Shown piece by piece: positions 17,276 to 26,037 of a stretch of 64,000 bases of DNA (its first letter is position 1; each line of letters begins with the position of its first letter). The DNA lies in NCBI RefSeq assembly GCF_002646595.1, contig NZ_PDUD01000021.1:186001-250000 (forward strand), read 5' to 3'. The stretch is from Flavilitoribacter nigricans DSM 23189 = NBRC 102662. Lineage in GTDB: Bacteria; Bacteroidota; Bacteroidia; Chitinophagales; Saprospiraceae. The notes below the pieces were generated by a model. The model made no database searches. It was not told where the DNA came from and was given only the letters and a program-made list of their open reading frames with translations. A program made the position numbers and the translations under genes.

Positions 17276-18973
17276 ATGAGCAAGATACTTACAAGTTGTC
17301 GGGGGTGGATGCTTATGCTCTGCCTGATCCTTTCCGGCGGATTTGCCGCTTTTGCGCAGGGCCTGGCGTCCGGCCCGCAGGTGCTGACCTTTCATTCCAG
17401 TGTGGACGATACCGAACAGCCCTATGGTCTGTATCTCCCCGAGAATTACGACGCTTCCCGGGCGTATCCGTTCGTGCTGATGCTGCACGGGGCGGGATCC
17501 AACCATCGCCTGGCTCTGAAACGGGTTTTCGGCAAAAGCAATACGCCGGGCGAAACGGATGTGGAAGCCAGCCGCTATTTTCAGGACTGGCAACCGGAGG
17601 AATATATCGTGGCGGCTCCGCTGGCGCGGGGTACGATGGGCTACCAGGGGATTGCCGAAAAGGATGTGCTGGATGTAGTGGCCGATGTAAAAAATCGATT
17701 TCTTATTGATGAGAACCGCATGTACCTGACCGGCCTGTCGATGGGTGGTGGCGGTACGCTCTGGATCGGATTGAGCTATCCGGATATGTGGGCGGCTATC
17801 GCTCCGGTTTGTCCGGCTCCTCCGGGGGGAACAGATATTTTGGCCCCCAATGCGATCAATTTTCCGGTCCATATTTTCCAGGGAGGCGCCGATCCGGTAG
17901 TGCGTCCGGAAACCGTCCGCGCCTGGGTAGATCGCTTCAAGAAAGAAAGTGTTTCTGTCGGCTACGATGAATTTCCGGGCGTTCAGCACAACAGCTGGGA
18001 GAACGCCTATGCGGATCAGGCCATTTTTGACTGGTTCAGTCAGTATGAGCGCAATCCTTTCCCGGATCGGGTGCGTTACGTAACCGACCGGTTTCGGCAC
18101 GATGGTGCCTACTGGGTTCGTTTTGATCAATTTACTCCGGGGCTGCCTGCTTCCATCGACGCCAAAATGGTCAAAGAAAACCAGGTGGAGATCACCACCG
18201 ATAAACTCAAGGCTTTTTCTCTGCACCTGACTGGTCACCCTAAATACGTCGGCGGCAAAGCGGTAAGCCTGCGGATCGACGGCCAGTCGGTACGGGCGGA
18301 TGTGGGAGCGCCTTTAAGTTTCGTACGCAACGGTAGTTTGTGGGCGGTACAAAAAGACCTGGAAACGGACGGACTGATGAAGAAAAAAGGAGCCGAAGGT
18401 CCCATGTCGGAAGTGCTATCCGACCGCCATGTCTACGTTTACGGTACTGCCGGCGAACCTTCGGAGGCGGAACTGGCCCAAAGACGCGAGCAGGCCGAAA
18501 AGGCGGCGAACTGGGCTTATTACCGTGGGGAATTCCTGGGGCGTGTCATGGTCTTCCCGCGAGTACTGAGCGATAAGCAGGTACGTCCTTCCGATCTGGA
18601 AAGTGCCAACCTGGTGCTTTTCGGGGATGCTGCTACCAATACGGTTATCGCCAATCTGCAGGGGGAACTGCCCCTACAATTTTCCGGAGATCCGGCCACT
18701 ACAGGAATAGCTTATATCTATCCCCATAATGGACATTACGTACTGGTGAATTCCGGCCTATCCATTATGGAGGCACCCGATTCGGAAAAAGCGATCGATG
18801 GGCTCACGCGCTTCTCCTCTCCGGCCATGGTGTTTGCGCTGAAAAAATTTGATGATTACGTGATCTTCAGTAAGGATAAGGTCCTGGCCGGCGGTTTATT
18901 CGATAATCAGTGGCAGTTGCCGGCCGCGGCGCGAGGGCAGGTACAGGCTACGAAAGCGGTTACGCTGAAATAG
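17276..18973 (+). CDS. Secreted alpha/beta-hydrolase esterase, CE1/prolyl-oligopeptidase type
   Basis: 565 residues with a signal peptide (LMLCLILSGGFAAFAQG, about 12-29). The hydrolase core shows the oxyanion segment LMLHGAGSNH, the nucleophile Ser155 in TGLSMGGGGT, an acidic residue in FQGGADPVVRPE and His238 in PGVQHNSWENAY, the order seen in CE1 esterases and secreted dienelactone-hydrolase-like enzymes. A C-terminal half of about 290 residues (from about 270) is all strands and is not recognised; it may bind substrate. Acting in the periplasm or outside, it probably removes acyl groups from a polysaccharide or splits a polyester. It starts 36 bases after the LytTR gene and may be read through from it. 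Confidence 0.8.
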   Translation: MSKILTSCRGWMLMLCLILSGGFAAFAQGLASGPQVLTFHSSVDDTEQPYGLYLPENYDASRAYPFVLMLHGAGSNHRLALKRVFGKSNTPGETDVEASRYFQDWQPEEYIVAAPLARGTMGYQGIAEKDVLDVVADVKNRFLIDENRMYLTGLSMGGGGTLWIGLSYPDMWAAIAPVCPAPPGGTDILAPNAINFPVHIFQGGADPVVRPETVRAWVDRFKKESVSVGYDEFPGVQHNSWENAYADQAIFDWFSQYERNPFPDRVRYVTDRFRHDGAYWVRFDQFTPGLPASIDAKMVKENQVEITTDKLKAFSLHLTGHPKYVGGKAVSLRIDGQSVRADVGAPLSFVRNGSLWAVQKDLETDGLMKKKGAEGPMSEVLSDRHVYVYGTAGEPSEAELAQRREQAEKAANWAYYRGEFLGRVMVFPRVLSDKQVRPSDLESANLVLFGDAATNTVIANLQGELPLQFSGDPATTGIAYIYPHNGHYVLVNSGLSIMEAPDSEKAIDGLTRFSSPAMVFALKKFDDYVIFSKDKVLAGGLFDNQWQLPAAARGQVQATKAVTLK

Positions 18974-19060
18974 CGGACCTATCAGAAGCGCACCAAAAAA
19001 GAAATGCATCATCCCGAATAAACGAATGCATTTTGATCTTTTACTGTATATCAATTTGTT

Positions 19061-19092
19061 GTGAGTTGCGGGTTGGCTAACCCGCAACTCAC
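19061..19092. terminator. Perfect hairpin in a convergent gap, probable terminator
   Basis: Arms GTGAGTTGCGGGTT (19061-19074) and AACCCGCAACTCAC (19079-19092) pair without mismatch around the loop GGCT. It has no strong T tract on either side, so termination may be weak or factor-assisted; it may serve both converging genes. Confidence 0.55.
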
Positions 19093-19160
19093 GATAGAAA
19101 AACGCATTATCATAAGAGTCGTGAAGATTTAATATGACTAATGTGAATCAGGAGTTAAAA

Positions 19161-19187
19161 GTCCTGTAAGGACGAAATATAGGTAGA
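19161..19187 (+). repeat. Short dispersed repeat motif (GTAnGG-ACGAAATAT-GGTAGA type)
   Basis: The block TGTAAGGACGAAATATAGG followed by TAGA resembles motifs in the repeat at 30121-30150 (read on the minus strand) and at 63496-63518. The shared core is GTAG-n-GG/CG, an AT-rich AAATAT-like centre, then GTAGA. It contains no gene. Confidence 0.5.
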
Positions 19188-19214
19188 CCGTCCAATGATC
19201 CGATAGGTTCAGCG

Positions 19215-19302
19215 TGCTGTAGGTACGCAATATGGTTTTACACGGTGTACCTACAGCAGGCTAAGCCGGGAAAAGATCATTTTGCTACCTCCATTTTGTG
19301 CC
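19215..19302 (+). repeat. Dispersed palindromic repeat, copy 2
   Basis: Partner of the block at 6424-6502. It contains a perfect 12-base inverted repeat, TGCTGTAGGTAC (19215-19226) and GTACCTACAGCA (19247-19258), around a 20-base loop, followed by the conserved tail TAAGCCGGGAAAAGATCATT and TTTGCTACCT. The hairpin is less perfect in copy 1. Confidence 0.75.
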
Positions 19303-19368
19303 TGCCGACACATTTTCGCTGAATTTAATCCCTGATTCGCATGAATAATGTTCCTTGAGCATACTGCA

Positions 19369-21015
19369 CTAACCGATCACCAATACCCAGGGATCGTTTC
19401 TCGGAGCAGTAAAGCTGTTCCCGTCCACCGGGAATTTTTCCCCAAACGCACCGGTTTTGGGATTGAACCAGCGGTAGGTCAGATCTCCGGGGACATCTTT
19501 GATCTCAATGGTACCACCTTTCGGCAGGTAGCTGACGTAGAATTTTCCCTCCACGGCAAGCAGCGGGTGTTTGTCGCCCGTCAGGTCCGGCCGTTTCTGC
19601 ATATCGGTAAAGTCCATACCTTCGAATACCTTGCTGACGTAGCCCACGTAGCGGGAACCTTCCATCGCCATGGCTTCTCGCCAGGACTTATTCTGACTGG
19701 CCCAGGCGGTCCAGCCGGCTTCGTCGGCGGTGATCTTCCATTGCCATAAGGCTGCTGCACCGTACACCACGCCCATGGTACCTCCGGACATCAGCTGCAT
19801 CCAGGCTTCCTCTCCCTGCCACCAGCCGAGGCCGTTCTGGCCGTCGTTCATGCCTTCGTAAGTAGGTTCGCCGTTGGCAACGGCTTTGGTCGGTTTGTTG
19901 TAGTACATTCTCTCCACCTTGTGGTAGAGGTGGTCGTCACTGTGGCCGGTTTGCGCCCATTGGAAATCCAGCCAGTCTTCGGCCTGCCATTCCTTGTTAT
20001 AGTGCTCGCAGTGTTTGATGGGGTTATCGACGGCCCAGGGGGCAACGTAATCGTCACAGGGGTTGTAGTGCAGCCCCGTCGGCTGTTGGTAGCAGTCTTC
20101 TTTTTCCATCATGATCCCGCTTTCTCTCACGCCGGGATCGCGGCCGCCGTTATCTCCGGCGAGCAGCCAGAATGCCGGCCGGCTACCGTAGCGGGCCAAC
20201 AGGTACCGGCAGTAGCGCACATATTCGTCGGGATTGACGTAATTGCCCAGTACATCCAGGCCCTTCCAGCCAAAACCGTGGAAAACCGGCTGGTAAACCG
20301 GTACGATCTCATGGTCAATAAGGATCTCGATGAGGGTGTCCAGATACTGGTAGTATTCGGGTTGCAGCTCGTTGAGGTGACCGTCCGACAGGTCGGCAAA
20401 TCCCCGGGCAAATCCCTGATCGGTATTACGGGCGTTGGGGCCTTCGGCCTTCATGTCCGGCTGTACACTCATGAGCAGTGCCGCATTAAATCCTTTTTGC
20501 TGCCGGTCGGCGGCATAGGTCTGGACCTGTTCGGCCGTGGCCCGGAAGGGGATGGCCCAGGGCGTGTCGCCCACTACGAGAAATGGGGTTCCGTCCTGAT
20601 GGACTACGTTGCGTTTTCCCTCCGACATGTGCAGTAAACCGTGGGCCAGCAGTGGATGTTCTCCCGGTTGCTCTGTGGCTTTGATCTTTCCTGTCTGCTG
20701 GTGCAGCCCGGCATCATCGGGATTGGAAGCAGTGGTACTCCAACTCCATACCGAATGATCATCCGGTGGTGCAAAGCGGATCTTCCAGGTATTGCCGCCG
20801 TCCCAGAATCCGGGCCGGGTGAGTTGCTCACCGGCATCGTTGGTAAAGGTAGCCGTGAGTTCTACCTCAGTATACGGATTGGAATAATCGGAGGTAGCAT
20901 CAAGCGTGATCTCATAGGTCGACCACTGAGGTACTTCGATCAGATTCGTCGCTTCTTCGGGGGTACAGGCTCCGAGGAGCAACAGACCCAGTAAAGCACA
21001 TGTTGCGGTTCTCAT
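19369..21015 (-). CDS. Apiosidase-like (DUF5060/DUF4038) glycoside hydrolase lipoprotein
   Basis: 548 residues. A lipoprotein signal ends LLLLGAC with the cysteine at residue 17. Residues about 25-110 form a DUF5060-type beta domain (YSNPYTEVELTATFTND, PGFWDGGNTWKIRFAPPDDHSVWSWSTT). The following (beta/alpha)8 barrel has the DUF4038 signatures FLVVGDTPWAI, RQQKGFNAALLMSVQP, YQPVFHGFGWKG and a paired-acid region NGEPTYEGM. The C-terminal about 90 residues (HPLLAVEGKFYVSYLPKGGTIEIKDVPGDLTYRWFNPKTG) are the associated collagen-binding-like beta domain. Known relatives act on apiose-containing pectin (GH140) or other glycans. The substrate here is inferred from kduI-kduD in the same window, not from linkage. 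Confidence 0.85.
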   Translation of the reverse strand: MRTATCALLGLLLLGACTPEEATNLIEVPQWSTYEITLDATSDYSNPYTEVELTATFTNDAGEQLTRPGFWDGGNTWKIRFAPPDDHSVWSWSTTASNPDDAGLHQQTGKIKATEQPGEHPLLAHGLLHMSEGKRNVVHQDGTPFLVVGDTPWAIPFRATAEQVQTYAADRQQKGFNAALLMSVQPDMKAEGPNARNTDQGFARGFADLSDGHLNELQPEYYQYLDTLIEILIDHEIVPVYQPVFHGFGWKGLDVLGNYVNPDEYVRYCRYLLARYGSRPAFWLLAGDNGGRDPGVRESGIMMEKEDCYQQPTGLHYNPCDDYVAPWAVDNPIKHCEHYNKEWQAEDWLDFQWAQTGHSDDHLYHKVERMYYNKPTKAVANGEPTYEGMNDGQNGLGWWQGEEAWMQLMSGGTMGVVYGAAALWQWKITADEAGWTAWASQNKSWREAMAMEGSRYVGYVSKVFEGMDFTDMQKRPDLTGDKHPLLAVEGKFYVSYLPKGGTIEIKDVPGDLTYRWFNPKTGAFGEKFPVDGNSFTAPRNDPWVLVIG

Positions 21016-21205
21016 TTTTTGGTGTGATTTTAACGAATGGCCGGATCAGCGCTTTCGGGAGCGGCCCGGCCATTATGCCTATTTTAATTTTTTGAAATTG
21101 CTGAAATTAAACTCAATAAAAGGAGATTCAGGGTCTTAAAAGAATATCATTCCGAAAAAGATGGTATCTTTTTGCCACAAAACGAAAAAACTAACTTTTA
21201 CAAAC

Positions 21206-22168
21206 ATGTTCAAAAAGATCTACTACAGCCTGATGATCATCGCTGCGGTCGGAGTAGCCATGATCATCCCGGATCCCTTTGTTCGCTGGGGCGATTTTGA
21301 AACTAAATCCCTGATCGTACCTCTGCTACAGATCATTATGTTCGGGATGGGAACGGCCATCAGCCTCAAAGATTTCAAAGGCGTTATCCAGATGCCGAAG
21401 GGCGTTTTCGTCGGTATGGCGTGTCAGTTTACCATCATGCCTTTTGTCGGCTTCGCCATTGCTACCAGTTTTGGTTTTCCTCCCGAGATCGCTGCCGGTA
21501 TCATCCTGGTGGGGTCTTCGCCCAGTGGACTGGCCTCCAACGTGATGTCCTACCTGTCGCGCGGGAATCTGGCCTTATCCGTTACGCTCACCGCCGTTGC
21601 TACCTTAATGGCACCGCTGATGACTCCCTTCCTGATGGAAAGCCTCGCGGGGCAACTCGTTCCCATTGATTTCTGGGCCATGATGTGGAGCATCATCAAG
21701 ATCGTGATCATTCCGATCATTCTCGGACTGGTATTCAATCACTTTTTTCACGGCAAATTTGCCTGGCTGGATAAAGCTATGCCGATCGTTTCCATGGCGG
21801 GTATCGGGATTATCATCACGATCATCACCGCCAACGGGCGGGACAGTCTGCTGCAGGTTGGCGGTCTGCTGATCGTGGCCTGTCTGATCCACAATTCCGC
21901 CGGTTACTTCCTGGGGTACTGGGCCTGTCGCTTATTGAAAATGGACGAGCGGGACTGCCGGACCATCGCGCTGGAAGTGGGGATGCAAAACGGTGGCCTG
22001 GCGTCGGGTATTGCCGTGGAGATGGGTAAGATCGCGACGGTCGGACTGGCTCCCGCGGTATTCGGTCCCATGATGAACATTACCGGTTCTTCTCTGGCCA
22101 TGTGGTGGCGCGGACAGGTCGACGCGGAAGAAGGGACGGATACCCCCGAAATGATCACCAGTAGTTAA
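21206..22168 (+). CDS. Bile acid:sodium symporter (BASS) family transporter
   Basis: 320 residues from the ATG at 21206 (MFKKIYYSLMIIAAVG); an alternative start at 21161 adds 15 polar residues ahead of the first helix and is less likely. About nine to ten hydrophobic segments. Diagnostic stretches are FGMGTAISLKDFKGVIQMP, GIILVGSSPSGLASNVMSYLSRGNLALSVTLTA and ALEVGMQNGGLASGIA, which carry the sodium-site and crossover residues of the family. It imports an organic anion with sodium across the inner membrane; substrates of bacterial members range from bile acids to pantoate and keto acids. The RraA-like gene follows after 67 bases, suggesting that the imported or neighbouring metabolite is a keto acid. 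Confidence 0.9.
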   Translation: MFKKIYYSLMIIAAVGVAMIIPDPFVRWGDFETKSLIVPLLQIIMFGMGTAISLKDFKGVIQMPKGVFVGMACQFTIMPFVGFAIATSFGFPPEIAAGIILVGSSPSGLASNVMSYLSRGNLALSVTLTAVATLMAPLMTPFLMESLAGQLVPIDFWAMMWSIIKIVIIPIILGLVFNHFFHGKFAWLDKAMPIVSMAGIGIIITIITANGRDSLLQVGGLLIVACLIHNSAGYFLGYWACRLLKMDERDCRTIALEVGMQNGGLASGIAVEMGKIATVGLAPAVFGPMMNITGSSLAMWWRGQVDAEEGTDTPEMITSS

Positions 22169-22235
22169 CCGCAAATCCAAAAACACAATATCCCAATTAA
22201 TAACTTCTAAAGTTCCAACTTCCAAACCTCCAACC

Positions 22236-23150
22236 ATGAAATACTTACCACTACTCATAACGATCTTCGCCTTTTATACTTTACAGGCCCAGGTTCCCGA
22301 CCGGAAAACCATGGAATTCTATACCCAGGAATACAGCGGTGAGCGCTTTGACGACGGCCGCCCGAAAGTGCCGGATAACCTTTTGCAGCGTATGGAAAAA
22401 GTCTCTATCGAAGAAGCCTGGGGCACGCTGCGCAATAAAGGTTTCCACAACCAGTTTGCCGGAGAATGGGAGATCCTGCATCCCGATCAGGTAATGGTCG
22501 GCCGGGCCCTGACGGTGCAGTACATGCCCAACCGGCCGGATTTCTCGCAGCGCATGCTGGAAAAAGGCCACGCCGAAGGGCAGGTCGGCGCCATGAATTC
22601 CTGGCCGATCGATATGCTGCAAAAAGGCGATATCTACGTAGCGGACGGCTACGGCAAGATCGTGGACGGAACCCTGATCGGCGACAATCTCGGCAACGCC
22701 ATCTACGCCAAATCCGGTAAAGGGGTGGTTTTCAATGCCAGTTCGCGGGACCTGGAAGGACTGGAGCGGATCGATGGCTTCAACGCCTGGGTCAAGGGCT
22801 GGGATCCGAGTTTCCTGCGGGAGAGTATGGTGACCGGCATCAATACCCCGATCCGGATCGGAACGGCTACCGTTTTCCCGGGAGATGTCGTGCTGGCCAA
22901 AAAGGAAGGAGTCATCTTTATCCCCGCGCACCTGGTGGAAGAGGTGGTGATCAATGCGGAGTTCATTATGCTGCGGGACGAATTCGGGATCATGCGCCTG
23001 AAAGAGGGAAAATATACGCCCGGAGAGATCGACACCCGCTGGACGGAAGCGATCAAGACCGATTTTCTGGGCTGGCTGGATGCGAATCCCGATAAATTGC
23101 CGATGACCCGCGCGGAGCTTGATGCTTATTTGAAGGAGCGGAATTGGTAG
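22236..23150 (+). CDS. Exported RraA family (aldolase-type) protein
   Basis: 304 residues. The first 19 residues (MKYLPLLITIFAFYTLQAQ) are a typical signal peptide, unusual for a family best known from the cytoplasm. The RraA fold follows: SIEEAWGTLRNKG, VMVGRALTVQYMP, DMLQKGDIYVADGYGKIVDGTLIGDNLGNAIYAKSGKGVVFNASSRDLEGLERIDGF and TVFPGDVVLAKKEGVIFIPAHLVEEVV. In the aldolase members the G-D-N-L-G segment and the R-D pair bind the metal-chelated keto acid. By family it could cleave a 4-hydroxy-2-keto acid in the periplasm; many paralogues lack proven activity. It follows the BASS transporter and is probably in its transcript. Confidence 0.82.
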   Translation: MKYLPLLITIFAFYTLQAQVPDRKTMEFYTQEYSGERFDDGRPKVPDNLLQRMEKVSIEEAWGTLRNKGFHNQFAGEWEILHPDQVMVGRALTVQYMPNRPDFSQRMLEKGHAEGQVGAMNSWPIDMLQKGDIYVADGYGKIVDGTLIGDNLGNAIYAKSGKGVVFNASSRDLEGLERIDGFNAWVKGWDPSFLRESMVTGINTPIRIGTATVFPGDVVLAKKEGVIFIPAHLVEEVVINAEFIMLRDEFGIMRLKEGKYTPGEIDTRWTEAIKTDFLGWLDANPDKLPMTRAELDAYLKERNW

Positions 23151-23213
23151 GAGGTGCCAGGTGTCAGGATTTTAGGTGTGAGGTGTCAGGGGACAGGTGT
23201 GAGGTGTCAGGTT
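23150..23213. repeat. Short degenerate direct repeats between rraA-like gene and pyrD
   Basis: The 10-mer AGGTGTCAGG and the phrase AGGTGTGAGGTGTCAGG recur several times in about 60 bases of the convergent gap, running into the last codon of pyrD (its stop is at 23207-23209). It looks like a small slippage-prone tandem array. No hairpin is evident. Confidence 0.6.
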
Positions 23214-24247
23214 TGGTTGAGGATGGCTTTGTTAATGTTCTTGACCAGTGCGGGGCCTTCATAGATCAGACCGCTGTAAACCTGGACCAGACTGGCTCCG
23301 GCTTCTAACTTTTCCAGGGCGTCCGCACCGCTGGCGATCCCTCCAACCCCGATAATGGTGATCTTGCCGCCGGATTTTTGGTGCAGGTAGCGAATAACTT
23401 CCGTGGAGCGATCCTTAACCGGCTGGCCGCTCAGGCCGCCGGCTCCAATAGTCTCTACCGTATTCTGGTCCGTATCCAGATCGGCGCGGCTGATGGTCGT
23501 ATTGGTGGCGATCACGCCGTCGATACCGGTATTTTCTACAATCTCGATAATGTCATCGAGCTGGCTGTCGGTGAGGTCGGGCGCAATTTTCAGTAAAATA
23601 GGTTTGGGGGCAGTTTTGGCCCGGTTCTTTTCCTGTAGAACGCTCAGCAGTTGAGTGAGCGGTTCCTTGTCCTGAAGTGCCCGCAGATTGGGCGTATTGG
23701 GCGAACTGACATTGACTACAAAATAATCCACATAAGGGAACAGCGCTTCAAAGCAGATCACGTAATCGTTGGTAGCTTCCTCGTTGGGCGTCACTTTATT
23801 CTTACCGATATTTCCGCCGATGATCAGTCCCTGCGGTTTGCCGCCCTGCTTTAACCGGCTGACCAGCGCGTCTACGCCTTCATTGTTGAATCCCATCCGG
23901 TTGATGAGCGCTTCATCCGCCGGCAAGCGGAAAAGTCGAGGTAGGGGATTGCCGTCCTGACCCTTGGGTGTTACCGTACCGACTTCAATAAAACCGAAAC
24001 CCAGGGCCGACATGGCGCGAAAATGTTTTCCGTCCTTGTCGAAGCCGGCCGCCAAACCTACCGGATTGGGAAATTTCAGGCCGAATACCTCCCTTTCCAG
24101 TCGGGTATCCTTAAGCGAAAAAGCCATGCGGAACATATTGCCCACCAGGGGAATGCCCAGCACCATTTTCAATAAAAAAAGGGTGAGATGGTGGGCCCGT
24201 TCGGCCGGGAAGAGGAAGAATATGGGTTTGATGATCGACTTGTACAC
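23207..24247 (-). CDS. pyrD: Dihydroorotate dehydrogenase (quinone), class 2
   Basis: 346 residues from a GTG at 24247; the next methionine is at residue 28, inside conserved sequence, so GTG is the best start. The N-terminal amphipathic region ([27 protein letters not shown]) is the membrane-associating extension that defines class 2. FMN and substrate motifs follow: [49 protein letters not shown] with the catalytic serine, [30 protein letters not shown] and [29 protein letters not shown]. It oxidises dihydroorotate to orotate in pyrimidine synthesis and passes electrons to the quinone pool at the inner membrane. It stands alone, convergent with the rraA-like gene. Confidence 0.96.
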   Translation of the reverse strand: MYKSIIKPIFFLFPAERAHHLTLFLLKMVLGIPLVGNMFRMAFSLKDTRLEREVFGLKFPNPVGLAAGFDKDGKHFRAMSALGFGFIEVGTVTPKGQDGNPLPRLFRLPADEALINRMGFNNEGVDALVSRLKQGGKPQGLIIGGNIGKNKVTPNEEATNDYVICFEALFPYVDYFVVNVSSPNTPNLRALQDKEPLTQLLSVLQEKNRAKTAPKPILLKIAPDLTDSQLDDIIEIVENTGIDGVIATNTTISRADLDTDQNTVETIGAGGLSGQPVKDRSTEVIRYLHQKSGGKITIIGVGGIASGADALEKLEAGASLVQVYSGLIYEGPALVKNINKAILNQT

Positions 24248-24612
24248 GGAAGTGGGATTGGTGATGGGGCGAAAATAGGGATAAAGCTTTTAAATGTTCA
24301 ATGAGACTGGGGCATCTTCTTTAGAATAGTTGGAAATTCTTATTGCAGTATACGTCTCCCGTATTTTTTAACACGACTCCGCTGCCGTTAGTTTATCTTC
24401 ACTACGAGCGGCTGCATCAACGCCAGCAACATGACCGCCAGCGGGGGAATAAGCCAAATAAAATGCCTAACTTACTTTGGCTGTATGTACTCAGCAATCA
24501 GTACCGCGTCTATTAACAAAGCAAAAAAAACTACGAGAGCGGCTTTATGACATAAAAGCCTCGAATTAGCCAGCATTCAATGCGTGTGAAATCTTGAAAC
24601 GGAATTACCATT
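24248..24612. other. 365-base AT-rich intergenic region
   Basis: Divergent gap between pyrD and the TlpA-like gene, so it should contain both promoters. TATTTTCG, read leftward just above the pyrD start, is one base off the TAnnTTTG box. A segment at about 24325-24354 resembles about 26144-26173 on the other side of the next gene (23 of 30 positions agree by eye). No gene is seen. Confidence 0.5.
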
Positions 24613-26037
24613 ATGAAAAATTCGCTTTCTCTGCTAAGCCTGGTATTGCTGATCACGTCCTGCCAGGAAAAACCTACCTCTTTTCCGGAAAAACTGGATT
24701 ATTTCTTTAATCCGCAAGAGACGACTATCGAGTTATCCTTTCCGGATATAGATACCGTCGATTTGTCGCTCAGTCTATGGCAACACATTGAAAGAGGTTA
24801 CAAACTGGATACGATCATAGAGCCGGCGGCTCACCCCGGGAAGGTCACGAAATCATTGCTTCTGGAAAAACCGCTGCTGGTTGAGGTTACCGTAAACGGA
24901 TACAGAGATGAGATCTTCCTACTACCCAATAAAGCATATGCTATTGAATATGCTATAGTCGACAATGGATTAAGCGCAAAATTTTCCGATCAACAAGCTG
25001 GTAACATCAATCTATACTACGATCAAAAATCATCATTAGTCGACAATCACGACATCAGGTTTTATTACAGTAGCCTGGCTTCGTCCTCAACATTTGAAAA
25101 GGTGATCGATAAGTTTGATGCTTTGGAAAGTAGCTTTTTGGATCTGTTGTCAAAATCAAGAGCTGCTTTACAACTGCCGGATTGGTTCGTGGAGTACGAA
25201 TCAAAAAATATTAAAACCGCTTCCGTAGTCTACGCATTGGGCCTTGCCGGCTATCAGGAGTATTTGGGGGTAGAGAGTGGATCTTCACAAACAGTCGAAA
25301 ATAGGATCGAGACCATATCCATAGAAGACACGATGGTCATGATGAATAATTTTCATCTCGGGCTGTTGGATATTTATTTATCCGAATCGATCGACAGAGA
25401 TAAATTAAATGGACCGGCGGAGCTGTATTTGCAGCTGCATCAAAACAGTAGTGAGTTAAAGAGCGAAAGGGTCCGGGATCTTTTTAACGCCAAACTGCTC
25501 AGTAACATTAGTAAATCCGGCTACGATTATCCCGAAACATTAAAAGCAAGCATTTTAGCATCCATAAGTCCAAAGAATAGGAATTATGTAGATCAACGGT
25601 TTAACACCATAGAAATGGCCGGAGAAAAGGCGCCTTACTTCTATTTAAAAAACACTGAAGCTGAATTTATTGATTCTAAAAGTCTGGAAGGAAATTTAGT
25701 ATTGCTGAATTTCTGGTCGACGAGTTGTCCTCCGTGTTTTAAGCAATTTCCTTTTGAAAACGAATTATTGGAAGCGCTGAAGGGGGAGCGTTTTGAACTG
25801 GTGAAAATTTGCATGGATACGCCGGAAGAAAAATGGAAAACCGTATTAAAAAAACACCAGGTGCAGGGTATTAACCTGATCTCCAATCCCGGATGGGACA
25901 AAAAGTTAAATAAAGGATATAATAACCCCGCCTGGTCACAGTATATGCTGATCAGTGCCGAGGGTGAAATATTGATTGAAAAAAGCCTGAAACCGGATGA
26001 TCCGGAGCTTTTAAAATTGCTTAGGTCTCATCTCTGA
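24613..26037 (+). CDS. TlpA-like thioredoxin-fold lipoprotein
   Basis: 474 residues. The lipoprotein signal ends LVLLITSC with the cysteine at residue 17. About 300 residues of helical and strand sequence without a recognised domain precede a C-terminal thioredoxin fold (about 340-474) that starts EKAPYFYLKN and has the redox pair Cys372/Cys375 in STSCPPCFKQF, as in the AhpC/TSA-TlpA type disulfide reductases of Bacteroidota. It sits in the periplasm on a membrane and probably reduces disulfides in exported proteins; the large N-terminal part is the usual DUF4369-like position but is not a clear match. Codon use is distinctly more AT-rich than in its neighbours, and the flanking spacers share a segment, which may point to later acquisition. 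Confidence 0.8.
   Translation: MKNSLSLLSLVLLITSCQEKPTSFPEKLDYFFNPQETTIELSFPDIDTVDLSLSLWQHIERGYKLDTIIEPAAHPGKVTKSLLLEKPLLVEVTVNGYRDEIFLLPNKAYAIEYAIVDNGLSAKFSDQQAGNINLYYDQKSSLVDNHDIRFYYSSLASSSTFEKVIDKFDALESSFLDLLSKSRAALQLPDWFVEYESKNIKTASVVYALGLAGYQEYLGVESGSSQTVENRIETISIEDTMVMMNNFHLGLLDIYLSESIDRDKLNGPAELYLQLHQNSSELKSERVRDLFNAKLLSNISKSGYDYPETLKASILASISPKNRNYVDQRFNTIEMAGEKAPYFYLKNTEAEFIDSKSLEGNLVLLNFWSTSCPPCFKQFPFENELLEALKGERFELVKICMDTPEEKWKTVLKKHQVQGINLISNPGWDKKLNKGYNNPAWSQYMLISAEGEILIEKSLKPDDPELLKLLRSHL

Larger units (their letters stand above)
18974..19368. other. 395-base convergent gap holding hairpins and dispersed repeats
   Basis: No gene is seen. From left to right: a weak hairpin (AAATGCAT...ATGCATTT, about 19003-19033), a perfect 14-base stem with a 4-base loop (19061-19092), a short repeat motif (19161-19187) and the longer palindromic repeat (19215-19302). 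The stop codons of the esterase and of the apiosidase-like gene face each other across it. Confidence 0.7.
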
